Source: Corynebacterium kutscheri (lineage in GTDB: Bacteria > Actinomycetota > Actinomycetes > Mycobacteriales > Mycobacteriaceae). Taken from it: a stretch of 64,000 nucleotides of DNA. Made by a program: the position numbers and the translations under genes. The stretch lies in NCBI RefSeq assembly GCF_000980835.1, contig NZ_CP011312.1:2046001-2110000 (forward strand), in the 5' to 3' direction. Within the stretch, counting starts at the first letter, position 1. Each line of letters opens with the position of its first letter. The notes below the pieces were generated by a model. That model was not told the DNA's origin and did not search any database. It saw nothing but the letters and a program-made list of their open reading frames with translations. Positions 43,961 to 51,927 of this stretch are shown one piece after another.

Positions 43961-44008
43961 TCACGACCGGTTCCGCCCTTCAGGGTCCAGGGCCGGTCTT
44001 CATCTTTC
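43961..44008 (+). ncRNA. Structured RNA candidate upstream of Abi_2 gene (plus strand)
   Basis: Outer stem GACCGG (43965-43970) / CCGGTC (43993-43998); inner GCCCT/AGGGC; then TTCATCTTTCTG. It ends about 30 nt before the Abi_2 ATG at 44034. Flanks match the orphan copy at 42352 and inner pairs differ in a compensated way, which is evidence for conserved RNA structure. Confidence 0.65.
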
Positions 44009-44033
44009 TGAGCACCGGAGGTGGGTACCGATT

Positions 44034-44981
44034 ATGGTCGAGCGTTCACCCAAGGCATTCAAAACCTACGACGAACAGATCGCTCTCCTACGATCCCGAG
44101 GCATGCGCATCGACGACGAGGCCTATGCCCGAAAACTCCTTGAGCAGGTCAACTACTATCGTCTATCCGGCTATTGGTATTCGCTGCGGCGTATGGTTGA
44201 GAACTCTTCTCACAGAAGCGATGAGTTCGTGGACGGGACGACATTCGAACAGGTCACTGCGCTCTATGATTTCGATGAGCGTCTACGTTCACAGGTGTTT
44301 CAGGTAGTCAGCATCATTGAGCTTGCACTGCGCGCACTGATCGGGCACGAGCTGGGCCGAATCGACCCCCACTGCCATCTTCACCCTGACATTCTTGGAT
44401 CCTTGGCTCGCGCACCGCAGTCAGCGAATGAGCCTTCTGCTGACTACAATCGTTGGTTGTCCCGCTACGACAGGGGGCTCAGCGCCTCACGTGAAGATTT
44501 CGTCACTCACCACAACGAAACGTACGGTGGCCGACTACCCATATGGGCAGCTGTTGAGGTCATGGACTTCGGCGCTCTGAACTACTTGTATCGGCTGTCC
44601 CCAGACAACGTCCGTGAGGTCATCGCAGCCCGAGTCGAGCTGACACCTGCCCAACTCGGGTCATGGATCAAGTCACTCAATATCGTGCGCAACTACTCCG
44701 CACACCACGCACGGATGTTCAACCGCGTCTACGTGCTGCAACCTCGACTACCAAGACCTGAGGAGAACCCAGATCTGAACGCTGTGAGAGGCGTGATGAA
44801 CCGCTGCTTCGGGCAGCTCACGTTGATCCAACATCTCATCACCACCCTTGATCTCCGTGGTCGAAACATGCTCCCCGAGGTCATTGCCACTTACCCCACA
44901 ACCGTGGAACCTGTACCGATCAGCCATATTGGTGCACCGCAGGACTGGCAAGAACTCCAACTCTGGCACATCAACAGCTAA
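44034..44981 (+). CDS. Abi_2/AbiF-type HEPN protein (abortive-infection)
   Basis: 315 residues; ATG 44034 follows CACCGGAGGTGGG. Same domain order as the protein at 41001: YDEQIALLRSRGMRIDDEAYA, LLEQVNYYRLSGYWYSLRR, VDGTTFEQVTALYDFDERL, IELALRALIGHELGR, LPIWAAVEVMDFGALNYLY, and the HEPN RNase motif R-x4-H as RNYSAHH (Arg219-His224). By family it is an abortive-infection effector, with RNA cleavage as the expected toxic activity. Base composition is visibly more GC-rich than the neighbouring chromosome, suggesting acquisition. It is preceded by a hairpin RNA candidate. The two Abi proteins here share motifs but are otherwise divergent, so they are not a recent duplication. Confidence 0.88.
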   Translation: MVERSPKAFKTYDEQIALLRSRGMRIDDEAYARKLLEQVNYYRLSGYWYSLRRMVENSSHRSDEFVDGTTFEQVTALYDFDERLRSQVFQVVSIIELALRALIGHELGRIDPHCHLHPDILGSLARAPQSANEPSADYNRWLSRYDRGLSASREDFVTHHNETYGGRLPIWAAVEVMDFGALNYLYRLSPDNVREVIAARVELTPAQLGSWIKSLNIVRNYSAHHARMFNRVYVLQPRLPRPEENPDLNAVRGVMNRCFGQLTLIQHLITTLDLRGRNMLPEVIATYPTTVEPVPISHIGAPQDWQELQLWHINS

Positions 44982-45159
44982 TCCTTCATATAAGAAGAAC
45001 ACTCGTAACCATCGGCGTCGAGCGGTAGCCCTTCAGCCCACGCAAATACCATGACCATACGCTCACTCATCGAGCAACTGCTAGGTTTCCTTATAGACCA
45101 TATTGACTCTCAGCGATTCGTCCTCATGCTAATTGGCAGAAAAGGTAATCGAATGGGAA

Positions 45160-45351
45160 CTACATAAAGGAACCGGTTAATTCTGCACCATCGCCCATAT
45201 CCTTGCCGATGAAGTCGTAGATATCTAGTTCTACGGGTTGTAGTGATCTCAAATAGGTGGCAGGTTTGCCTTTGGCGTATTTTTCATACGGGGGTCGGAT
45301 GCAGCTCGCTCTTACACGGCGGCCGCCTCGATTAGTACCATTTTCAGCCAT
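45160..45351 (-). CDS. Small hypothetical protein, divergent to 45406 gene
   Basis: 63 residues from ATG 45351 (MAENGTNRGGRRVRASCIRP), with TTTGGAGCG as ribosome site; an ATG five codons earlier overlaps it. Basic N-terminus, then PPYEKYAKGKPATYLRSLQP and an acidic end. No motif recognised. The divergent arrangement with the 230-residue gene, 54 nt apart, could be a regulator/effector or toxin/antidote type pair, but nothing in the sequence proves it is translated. Confidence 0.4.
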   Translation of the reverse strand: MAENGTNRGGRRVRASCIRPPYEKYAKGKPATYLRSLQPVELDIYDFIGKDMGDGAELTGSFM

Positions 45352-45405
45352 CAGGGGACGCTCCAAATTTACACTTAAAGAAACTGTTATTGAGAAAGGT
45401 TTGGA

Positions 45406-46098
45406 ATGAACGAGTCACTACCTAAGATGTTTCTCTGGCACAAGGCAGGAAGTGAATCGAGCCTTAATTTGACTTCCACGTTGAACGTCAAAGAACTACA
45501 ACGAATAAATAACCCAGATCGCATATTCCTATGGGGCTTAGGTAGCAGCGTGTCTGATACTCGTTTACAACACTTTCTTGATGAGGTAGAAGAAGATCCT
45601 CAGGTTGTGATCAGCCAGATCATTTCAAAGCCTCGTCCGCAAGACGTACAATTCATTAATGAAGAGTTGAAAACTATTAGGGTTTGGAACTCGGCAACCG
45701 AAATATTAACCGGAGAAAATTTCCCATTTCCCGAGGGTAGTCAAGTTGTTTCTACTGCCTTTAGCAAAAAAGGTGAACCTATTACCAGGAGTTATCACTA
45801 TGCATTGGTGTGCAAAAGCGATACGCCAATAAATACGCCACTATCTGAGAGACCCGTCAATGAACTTCTGTTAGATCCAGCTAAAATTAAGAATTTTGAT
45901 TCTGAAAAACCAACTAACGGAAGTATGACCCTGTTTGCTGTTGCTCAAGGTAAACCAAACAAAAAGCCAATTTCAGATAAGCTGCATCGAGTTCACCTAA
46001 AATTGCGTTTAGTTGAGCCGTATCTTGTAAAGCTTGGCAGCCCACAACTTCTTAAGCAGGTGAGAATTTCAAATCAAACAGGTCAATACCCCGTTTGA
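45406..46098 (+). CDS. Hypothetical protein, accessory region
   Basis: 230 residues; GAGAAAGG ribosome site before ATG. Not recognised. It opens MNESLPKMFLWHKAGSES, contains RIFLWGLGSSVSDTRLQHFL, and ends with a basic region (KLHRVHLKLRLVEPYLVKL). No signal peptide or membrane segment, so cytoplasmic. It is AT-rich compared with the Abi genes, so it probably came from a different source. A hairpin terminator overlaps its stop codon. Being an orphan in an island that holds phage-defence genes makes a defence role conceivable, but only by location. Confidence 0.6.
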   Translation: MNESLPKMFLWHKAGSESSLNLTSTLNVKELQRINNPDRIFLWGLGSSVSDTRLQHFLDEVEEDPQVVISQIISKPRPQDVQFINEELKTIRVWNSATEILTGENFPFPEGSQVVSTAFSKKGEPITRSYHYALVCKSDTPINTPLSERPVNELLLDPAKIKNFDSEKPTNGSMTLFAVAQGKPNKKPISDKLHRVHLKLRLVEPYLVKLGSPQLLKQVRISNQTGQYPV

Positions 46099-46110
46099 TT
46101 TGGAAATTTT
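46065..46110 (+). terminator. Terminator overlapping the stop of the 230-residue gene
   Basis: AATTTC-AAATCAAAC (46065-46079) pairs with GTTTGATTT-g-GAAATT (46093-46108), one bulge, followed by TTG. The TGA stop lies inside the 3' arm. Confidence 0.6.
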
Positions 46111-46304
46111 GTGCACAAGTCCCTAAGCCCACTTGTCTCAGTCAAAACCGTAGAGATTTCACTTCCTCTACCCCACTTCGCCATGCTCCAATGAATTCGA
46201 AGCACCTCGAATAAAATCAATCTTGGTAAGGATGCCTTTAAACAGCAGGTAGTATACCAGTCCTCAGGGCTGGAATAAGCAGATCTACCGCTTGCGTGCG
46301 CGCT

Positions 46305-46335
46305 TTGACTTCGAGTGCACTCGAAGTTCTACCTT
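46305..46335 (+). promoter_or_regulatory. MerR-type promoter with 20-bp palindromic operator in a 19-nt spacer
   Basis: -35 TTGACT (46305-46310), -10 TACCTT (46330-46335), spacer 19 nt, and ACTTCGAGTGCACTCGAAGT (46308-46327), a perfect palindrome, between them. This is the classical layout for activation by DNA twisting by a MerR protein. The ATG of the regulator is 6 nt past the -10, implying leaderless mRNA. Confidence 0.8.
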
Positions 46336-46341
46336 GGACGT

Positions 46342-46746
46342 ATGCGCAACAACGAAACGAACCTGACGATCACCCAAATGGCAGAGACGATAGGTCTTTC
46401 GACGCATACATTGCGTTATTGGGAACAAGAAGGACTGATCGAAGGAGTCCAACGAAATAGCGGGAATCAGCGCCGTTATCGCACAGACGACATCGAGTGG
46501 GTACGATTCCTTTTGCGCTTGAAAGAAACGGGCATGCATATTTCGCAGATGCGCAGGTACGCGAAGCTCCGAAAAGCAGGAACATCCACTCTCATTGAAC
46601 GCCGCGACATGCTCATCGCGCATCGACAGGCAATACTTTCTCAAATCGCCAAGCTGAATTCACACAAGCATGCGCTCGACTCAAAGATCAGTATCTACGA
46701 CCAAATGATCACTAACCAACAAGGAGACACTTATGACCCCCACTGA
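46342..46746 (+). CDS. MerR-family transcriptional regulator
   Basis: 134 residues from ATG 46342 (MRNNETNLTITQMAE). An in-frame ATG at 46315 lies inside the operator and is excluded by it. Winged-helix TITQMAETIGLSTHTLRYWEQEGLI, wing NQRRYRTDDIEWVRFLLRLKETGMHISQMRRYAKL, then a dimerisation coiled coil (RRDMLIAHRQAILSQIAKLNSHKHALDSKI, discontinuous here). It has no metal-binding Cys at the C-terminus, so it belongs with the small-molecule/electrophile sensors. It overlaps the downstream decarboxylase gene by 14 nt and most likely controls it from the palindromic operator in its own promoter. Confidence 0.9.
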   Translation: MRNNETNLTITQMAETIGLSTHTLRYWEQEGLIEGVQRNSGNQRRYRTDDIEWVRFLLRLKETGMHISQMRRYAKLRKAGTSTLIERRDMLIAHRQAILSQIAKLNSHKHALDSKISIYDQMITNQQGDTYDPH

Positions 46747-47134
46747 TAAACAACACCAAGAACGATTTTGCCATGGTCTTCGGGTACTCAACACCATAGA
46801 CGGTCAAGCAGGCCAAAATGTCATTGATGGCTTGGCCGACATTGCTCCAGAACTTGGGCATCAAATCGTCGCTTGGGGATTCGGCGATATCTACTCCCGT
46901 CCCGAGCTAGAACCACGCCAGCGGCAACTCATCACCCTCGGTGTGCTCACCGCGCTCGGAGGTTGTGAAGCTCAACTCGAAGTACACATCGGCGCAAGCC
47001 TCAACGTAGGTCTCACTAAAGAAGAGATCATAGAGACATTTCTGCATGCCTCAGTATATTGCGGGTTCCCCCGAGCACTCAATGCCGTCGCAGTCGTTCG
47101 CAAGGTCTTCACTGACCGTGGCCTTCTCGCCTAG
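46733..47134 (+). CDS. Carboxymuconolactone decarboxylase family protein
   Basis: 133 residues. The CMD/AhpD-like fold is evident in GLADIAPELGHQIVAWGFGD, LEPRQRQLITLGVLTALGGCEAQLEVHIGASLNVGLTKEEI (a single Cys here, where AhpD has CxxC) and ETFLHASVYCGFPRALNAVAV. With one cysteine in the helix plus another in VYCG it is closer to the PcaC/4-carboxymuconolactone-decarboxylase type than to the AhpD peroxidase. Such genes under MerR control are often induced by reactive aldehydes or quinones. The start overlaps the regulator gene by 14 nt; GGAGAC precedes it. Confidence 0.88.
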   Translation: MTPTDKQHQERFCHGLRVLNTIDGQAGQNVIDGLADIAPELGHQIVAWGFGDIYSRPELEPRQRQLITLGVLTALGGCEAQLEVHIGASLNVGLTKEEIIETFLHASVYCGFPRALNAVAVVRKVFTDRGLLA

Positions 47135-47757
47135 ATTCAATCCATCAAGGCACAACATCACTAACCCTATTAAGCATCACAAGGATGAATTTCTTTCTTC
47201 ACAGCACGACATCACTGATATGCCCGTCATAGACGGGCTCACGCAATCCCCTCTACTGTCTCGGTAGTGTAGTCGTCTTGTTTGAAGGCGACCTGCTCGT
47301 TGCGAGCAACCATGTCGGTGAATACAGCCTCCGATCCGAATAAGGGTAACCTGAGTTCCTCCCGTTCATCAACGAGGCTGCCGATGTCAAAGATGGCTGC
47401 ACGCTCCTCGCTTAGCGCACCACAGCGCCCAGCATCATGAAGTTTCACATTAAAAAGGTTGCCAAGCAGGCACTTCCTTCACCTAGCAGCTGATGAGGAT
47501 AGGTACGGTGCATTGCTGGGAATATTGCTTAAGCCTAAAAATTTTTAAGAAATACCTTGCTGAATCTCACCCTAAAATCCATCAAAAGGGTAGAAAATAT
47601 CTCAAAATACAAGACTTCAGCTACTACCTTAGTAAATATTGTTCGCACTCTTTCAAGTAATTTCAGCGATCCAACCATCTATTAAGTTCACTAGCCTTAA
47701 CAAGAAAGTACAAAATACGTCGTAGATTGATATATTTATAGCCATGTTCCCAACGCA
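47135..47757. other. Gene-poor accessory DNA
   Basis: About 620 nt. A 69-codon minus-strand frame (47239-47448, beginning MKLHDAGRCGALSEERAAIF) has no recognisable family or ribosome site; it could be a gene fragment. The rest, especially 47520-47740, is AT-rich and probably holds the promoter of the GIY-YIG gene. Confidence 0.35.
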
Positions 47758-48696
47758 ATGACCAGAAAAGAAAGACAAAGCAATCCCGTGACTTTTCCCA
47801 GAACTGTGCAGCTGTTCTTAATTGATGGCACACCCAGTGGACGAATCAAGTGCTCACTGGATAACTGGGTCGGCAAGGTTTATCTCATCCCGCGTACCGA
47901 GATTTCTCGCTCTAAAGATCGCCCCGAACTTAGCCAAACAGGAATCTATCTATTGTTTGGCGCAGACTCTACTACCAATGATCAGCTCCTCTACGTTGGA
48001 CAGAGCAGACAGCGGAAAAACGGCAACGGAGTTCTCTCCCGCGTCGCTGAACACATTGGTCAGGAAAAACTCGATTACTTCACCCATGCAATTCTTATCA
48101 TCGACTCCGATAATTCCTTCGGTCCTACCGAGATCTCATATCTTGAAAATGCCTTCTACCAGCAAGCCCTCGCTGCTGGGCGTGTAACAGTCACGAACGG
48201 CAACGATCCTTCTCCTGGAAATGTCACTGAGGAAAAACAAGCTGCGCTCGATGAATTCATCGCAACCGCCAAAATCCTTATTGGTTCACTTGGCTATCGA
48301 GCCTTTGATGCCGTCGATAACGCCAAGCAAATAACCTCCACGTATGTAAATGACCTATCAACCGTCGAGCCCCTGCTATATCTTCATGCTTCAGGTGTTG
48401 CTGGGACGGGTCGACAAACACCCGACGGATTCGTAATCCTCACCGGAGCTAAGCTGCGCACGAGCACAACACAGTCGATGCCCGAATCGGCAAAGAAAAA
48501 TCGGGAACGCTTCGCTGATCGCATCAGCAACACTGGCGAGCTCCTCCGCGACACCTTATTTAGCTCTCCCTCCGGAGCCGCATCCTTCCTCATTGGCTCG
48601 TCGGTCAACGGAAAGAAATACTGGAAGAACGAAGCCGGTGTTACCTTAGGTGAGCTCGAACAAGCCGAAGCAAAGGCAACCACAAGCAATCAATAA
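47758..48696 (+). CDS. GIY-YIG nuclease-domain protein with DUF4357 C-terminus
   Basis: 312 residues. N-terminal GIY-YIG module: QTGIYLLFGADSTTND then LLYVGQSRQRKNGNGVLSRVAEHI (GIY, YVGQ, Arg) and FGPTEISYLENAFYQ with the metal Glu. C-terminal DUF4357 pattern TPDGFVILTGAKLRTSTTQSM and a terminal FSSPSGAASFLIGSSVNGKKYWKN. Such proteins are scattered in bacterial accessory regions; nuclease activity is expected but biological role is not established. The ATG at 47758 lacks a clear ribosome site, and the GTG 10 codons later (VTFPRTVQLFLIDG) is a reasonable alternative. Placed near the right end of the accessory region. Confidence 0.82.
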   Translation: MTRKERQSNPVTFPRTVQLFLIDGTPSGRIKCSLDNWVGKVYLIPRTEISRSKDRPELSQTGIYLLFGADSTTNDQLLYVGQSRQRKNGNGVLSRVAEHIGQEKLDYFTHAILIIDSDNSFGPTEISYLENAFYQQALAAGRVTVTNGNDPSPGNVTEEKQAALDEFIATAKILIGSLGYRAFDAVDNAKQITSTYVNDLSTVEPLLYLHASGVAGTGRQTPDGFVILTGAKLRTSTTQSMPESAKKNRERFADRISNTGELLRDTLFSSPSGAASFLIGSSVNGKKYWKNEAGVTLGELEQAEAKATTSNQ

Positions 48697-48974
48697 GATG
48701 TAGAAAAATCCCTACTGCCGGCAGAAAGCACATAACCACCACCAGGCACAAACACCCTTCATTTACTTAGGGTGGCTTTTCCTATTCTTGATTTAGCACT
48801 GCCATGTTCGTTAAGAATTAAGGTAGTTAAAGCCTCAACCTTATTTTTAAGCAGGATAAAACCTAAAATAAAAACTCAAAATCTTCGCCAACAAAAATAC
48901 GTCTCTATATACAAAAGTCTAGAAAGAAAATATGCGCCCCAGAATTATTATCTAGAGCGCACCCGAATCACCGA

Positions 48975-49208
48975 TCACAATGAGCTTCTACCGGTGTATG
49001 CATTTTCTTTATGACGCCGGAAATATCGCGAATGAGAAAGTTCAAGAGACTCACGCGAGGGAGAAGTTATCACAACCACTTCAATATCTTTGCTGCTTCT
49101 TTTTCGGTTCTTCTCAATTCGTGCGTGTATCGCTTCTTCCAGCGTAAGGTTGTCGGATACCGATACCTGCCCGGTGCGCCGATTGTACTCAATGAGGTAG
49201 TGAATCAT
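48975..49208 (-). CDS. Small hypothetical protein
   Basis: 77 residues; AGAGGTTT precedes the ATG at 49208. MIHYLIEYNRRTGQVSVSDN, LTLEEAIHARIEKNRK, SSKDIEVVVITSPSRESLEL, then a basic end (RYFRRHKENA). Beta-alpha-beta pattern typical of small conserved hypothetical proteins that start with a tyrosine/isoleucine strand; no function known to me. 110 nt downstream (on the minus strand) of galE. Confidence 0.6.
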   Translation of the reverse strand: MIHYLIEYNRRTGQVSVSDNLTLEEAIHARIEKNRKRSSKDIEVVVITSPSRESLELSHSRYFRRHKENAYTGRSSL

Positions 49209-49318
49209 TTAAACCTCTCCCAACCTTTAATACGTAGGATTAACCACGAAGTTAACCAAATCGCCATACAGGCCACGGCCTTTTATAGCCGCAGCCTACA
49301 AACAGCTAATGCTTACTG

Positions 49319-50338
49319 CTACTTCTCCGCAGCCTGCTCACGGCTGAGCACTGTCGGGAGTTTTTCTGCCCACTCCAGCGAGCTTTTTACTCCATCAGCA
49401 ATGCTGAGCTCGGCACGCCAGTGCAAAAGCCGTTCGGCTTTATCGGTTAGCGTTGCGCAACCGACAACATCACCAAGACGTGGCGGTGCGGTGGCAATAT
49501 CGAGTGGTTTCCCGGTTGCATCGCCAAAGGCATTGGCGAGCTCGAATACTGTGGTGCCGGTACCGGTGCCTAGGTTGATCACATCAAAGCCAGCAACATC
49601 TGAGGCCGAGATGACTTCATCAAAGTTGCGTAGCGCTGCCACATGGGCACGTGCTAGATCCCATACGTGCACGTAGTCGCGGAGTCCAGATCCATCGCGG
49701 GTAGGCCAGTCAACACCGGTAACGGTAAATACGCCGTTATTATGGTGTGCTTCAATCATTTTGCCTAGTGCGTGGGTTGGGTTTGGATCTTGTAAACCGC
49801 TTCGCTGCTGTGGGTCGGCACCGATCGGGTTGAAATAGCGCAAAGCGATCGCATTCATGGAACCGGTTGCCGCGAAATCACGCAGCACACGCTCTAGCAT
49901 CCATTTTGATGCAGCATACGGGCTTTGTGGATCAACTACTCCAGTCTCATCAACCATATAGTTCTCGCCCGGCTCATACATGGATGCCGTTGAGCTCAAA
50001 ATAAAACGATGGATGCCGGCAGCAGAAAGTTCACGCAGCAAGGTTAATGGCTTTGCGACGTTATTCTCGTAGTAGTCAATCGGGGCAGATACGGATTCTG
50101 GCACCACGATTTTTGCCGCGCAGTGAATCACGGCCTCAATATCGGGGTGCTCGGATAGAATGCGTCGAATCACCGTGACATCGGCAATATCGCCTTCATA
50201 GTGTGCATAAGGGCGAGCAAATTCACGTAGTCCTTTGCTGTAGTCATCCACAATGACCGGCGTCATGCCATTATCTGTACAACATGCTGCAATGGTTGAG
50301 CCAATGTAGCCTGCGCCACCAGTGATAAGAACCTTCAT
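49319..50338 (-). CDS. galE: UDP-glucose 4-epimerase (GalE-type SDR)
   Basis: 339 residues. NAD loop ITGGAGYIGSTIAACC, YEGDIADVTVI, VIHCAAKIVVPESV, catalytic Ser/Tyr/Lys in STASMYEPG and DPQSPYAASKWMLERVL, ALRYFNPIGADP, GTRDGSGLRDYVHVWDLA-type region (as TRDGSGLRDYVHVWDLA) and INLGTGTGTTVFEL. Extended SDR interconverting UDP-glucose and UDP-galactose, which corynebacteria need for arabinogalactan. Corynebacteria usually carry another galE next to dtxR, so this may be a paralogue with a related nucleotide-sugar substrate. Start after GGAGGATAG. Confidence 0.88.
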   Translation of the reverse strand: MKVLITGGAGYIGSTIAACCTDNGMTPVIVDDYSKGLREFARPYAHYEGDIADVTVIRRILSEHPDIEAVIHCAAKIVVPESVSAPIDYYENNVAKPLTLLRELSAAGIHRFILSSTASMYEPGENYMVDETGVVDPQSPYAASKWMLERVLRDFAATGSMNAIALRYFNPIGADPQQRSGLQDPNPTHALGKMIEAHHNNGVFTVTGVDWPTRDGSGLRDYVHVWDLARAHVAALRNFDEVISASDVAGFDVINLGTGTGTTVFELANAFGDATGKPLDIATAPPRLGDVVGCATLTDKAERLLHWRAELSIADGVKSSLEWAEKLPTVLSREQAAEK

Positions 50339-50443
50339 AAACTATCCTCCAGTTAAATGTCGCGCGCCATAAGGCACACGTGTCACTAGTGTAAGCAGTA
50401 GCCAAAGCGAAGCACACGTCGACACGCATTCTTTTTACCCTAG

Positions 50444-51190
50444 CTAGGTAGTATTGAGCCGTCGAGCAAAAAGCACAAGCGTTAAACCTACGAATAGTGT
50501 TGATTGGAAAACACCAGCTACCAAGCAGCTAAGAAGTGTCCAGGTGGAATTTGATTCGATACTAAATGCCACCGACGGGATAGCAATAGTAAAAGTAGAT
50601 AATGCTTGGGCAATAACGTACCTTAATGCCATCATCGACTGGCTGCTAACAACAGCGAAGCTAGAAACACAAAGTAGCATTGAAATGCCGATTGGCCAGG
50701 CAAAACTTCGGGTTAAATAAGACAATAAACCTTGAAAGCACGCTAATGGAAGAGCACTGACAAGAATAAGTAGCAAGAAATCTCGCATCACTTGAGCTAT
50801 ATCAATGCCATCGACGCGCATCGCCAAGCCAGCACCGATAGCCAGTAAGGTAAAGATGAGGTGCATGATGGCAATCAACAGTGCACCAATAAGTGCTTTT
50901 ACAATAAAAATCAAATGTGGCTTCCGGTAGCAGCTTTGCATAGCTTGCCAATTGCTTTTCTTTATATCGTCACGCCAAATTGAAGAAACAATAATTGCGG
51001 CACCAATATTAAAAAAGATCAGCCCATAAAAGAGCCCTACTTGAGCGTTAAGCGAATACCAGCCTTGCTCTAGTTGATCTTGATTCCAATAGAAGTTCAA
51101 GCTGCCCAGACCTACGGAAAGCAGTGGAATAATCAAACATATTGTCCACACATGCGATCCTTTTAATTTTATTAATTCACTGCACAACAT
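50444..51190 (-). CDS. ABC exporter permease subunit (second of two)
   Basis: 248 residues, about six membrane helices: LSVGLGSLNFYW, LFYGLIFFNIGAAIIVSSIW, ALIGALLIAIMHLIFTLLAIGAGLAM, LLILVSALPLACFQGLLSYL, WPIGISMLLCVSSFAVVSS, and WTLLSCLVAGVFQSTLFVGLTLVLFA. Typical of the permeases of lantibiotic/bacitracin-resistance-type (ABC-2) exporters. It is 3 nt after the preceding permease gene, so the three genes 50444-52815 are one operon. Confidence 0.82.
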   Translation of the reverse strand: MLCSELIKLKGSHVWTICLIIPLLSVGLGSLNFYWNQDQLEQGWYSLNAQVGLFYGLIFFNIGAAIIVSSIWRDDIKKSNWQAMQSCYRKPHLIFIVKALIGALLIAIMHLIFTLLAIGAGLAMRVDGIDIAQVMRDFLLLILVSALPLACFQGLLSYLTRSFAWPIGISMLLCVSSFAVVSSQSMMALRYVIAQALSTFTIAIPSVAFSIESNSTWTLLSCLVAGVFQSTLFVGLTLVLFARRLNTT

Positions 51191-51193
51191 TAT

Positions 51194-51925
51194 TTACCGC
51201 CAGATCCGAAGTTTGTTTAAACAGACCACCCAGATAAGGATGCTAACCAAGATAAAACCAGCAATCGCTGGCAGGTTGACGTGGTTAGGAATAATCGTGG
51301 TTTCCCATTGTCGCACTGGAAGGATGAGCGAATAATACGCCCACGGAAAGAAATAAAAAATAGGTGTGCTCACTAGGAAACAAAACACAGCGACAAATGC
51401 ACTAACGACGCCACTGAGCAACACCACAATCTGTGATTCAACAGCACAGGCAGCCAACATAAGAAAAAGAAAAAAGACGGTAGTAATCGCCCACAGTAAA
51501 ATAAAAAATCCTACCCAGCGCACACCATCAATATTGGTAGCACCTAAGGCGATACAAATAGCAAAAGTAAAAACTGCTTGCAGTGCTATCGAAAGAGCAA
51601 GGAGTATCATTCCGACTAAAGCTTTAGCACCAATGATGCTTCGCACGGAACAGCCAGAGGTGACCAAAAATAACCATCCCCGGTGTGCAAACTCAATATC
51701 AACCATTCGCGAAGCCAAAACCGCAGCCATCACCGGCCAGATTAATGCCGACATAAACCCGGAAGATAATAAGGCTGTCGCTAAGATTACCTCCTCAGAT
51801 GATCTACCCGACCACAGTGAAAAGGTGGCTAACACCGTAATCGCTAATGCACCAGAAAATGTAATATAGTGCGCTTTTAAAGCGCGCACTTTATTTAATT
51901 CAAACAGAATTTCTTGTTGGAACAT
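51194..51925 (-). CDS. ABC exporter permease subunit (first of two)
   Basis: 243 residues with six predicted helices: YITFSGALAITVLATFSLW, LLSSGFMSALIWPVMAAVLA, ALVGMILLALSIALQAVFTFAICIAL, WVGFFILLWAITTVFFLFLML, VVLLSGVVSAFVAVFCFLV and LPAIAGFILVSILIWVVCL. Same ABC-2 type as its partner, with which it forms a heterodimer by inference. It begins 2 nt after the ATPase gene stop. Confidence 0.82.
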   Translation of the reverse strand: MFQQEILFELNKVRALKAHYITFSGALAITVLATFSLWSGRSSEEVILATALLSSGFMSALIWPVMAAVLASRMVDIEFAHRGWLFLVTSGCSVRSIIGAKALVGMILLALSIALQAVFTFAICIALGATNIDGVRWVGFFILLWAITTVFFLFLMLAACAVESQIVVLLSGVVSAFVAVFCFLVSTPIFYFFPWAYYSLILPVRQWETTIIPNHVNLPAIAGFILVSILIWVVCLNKLRIWR

Positions 51926-51927
51926 GG

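Noticed and set aside
47239..47448. 69-codon minus-strand frame
   Set aside because: No ribosome site and no family recognised; kept only as a possible fragment in the description of the gap.
40681..48974. Intact prophage or integrative element
   Set aside because: No integrase, structural phage gene, relaxase or second copy of the tRNA 3' end is visible; the region looks like layered insertions and decay.
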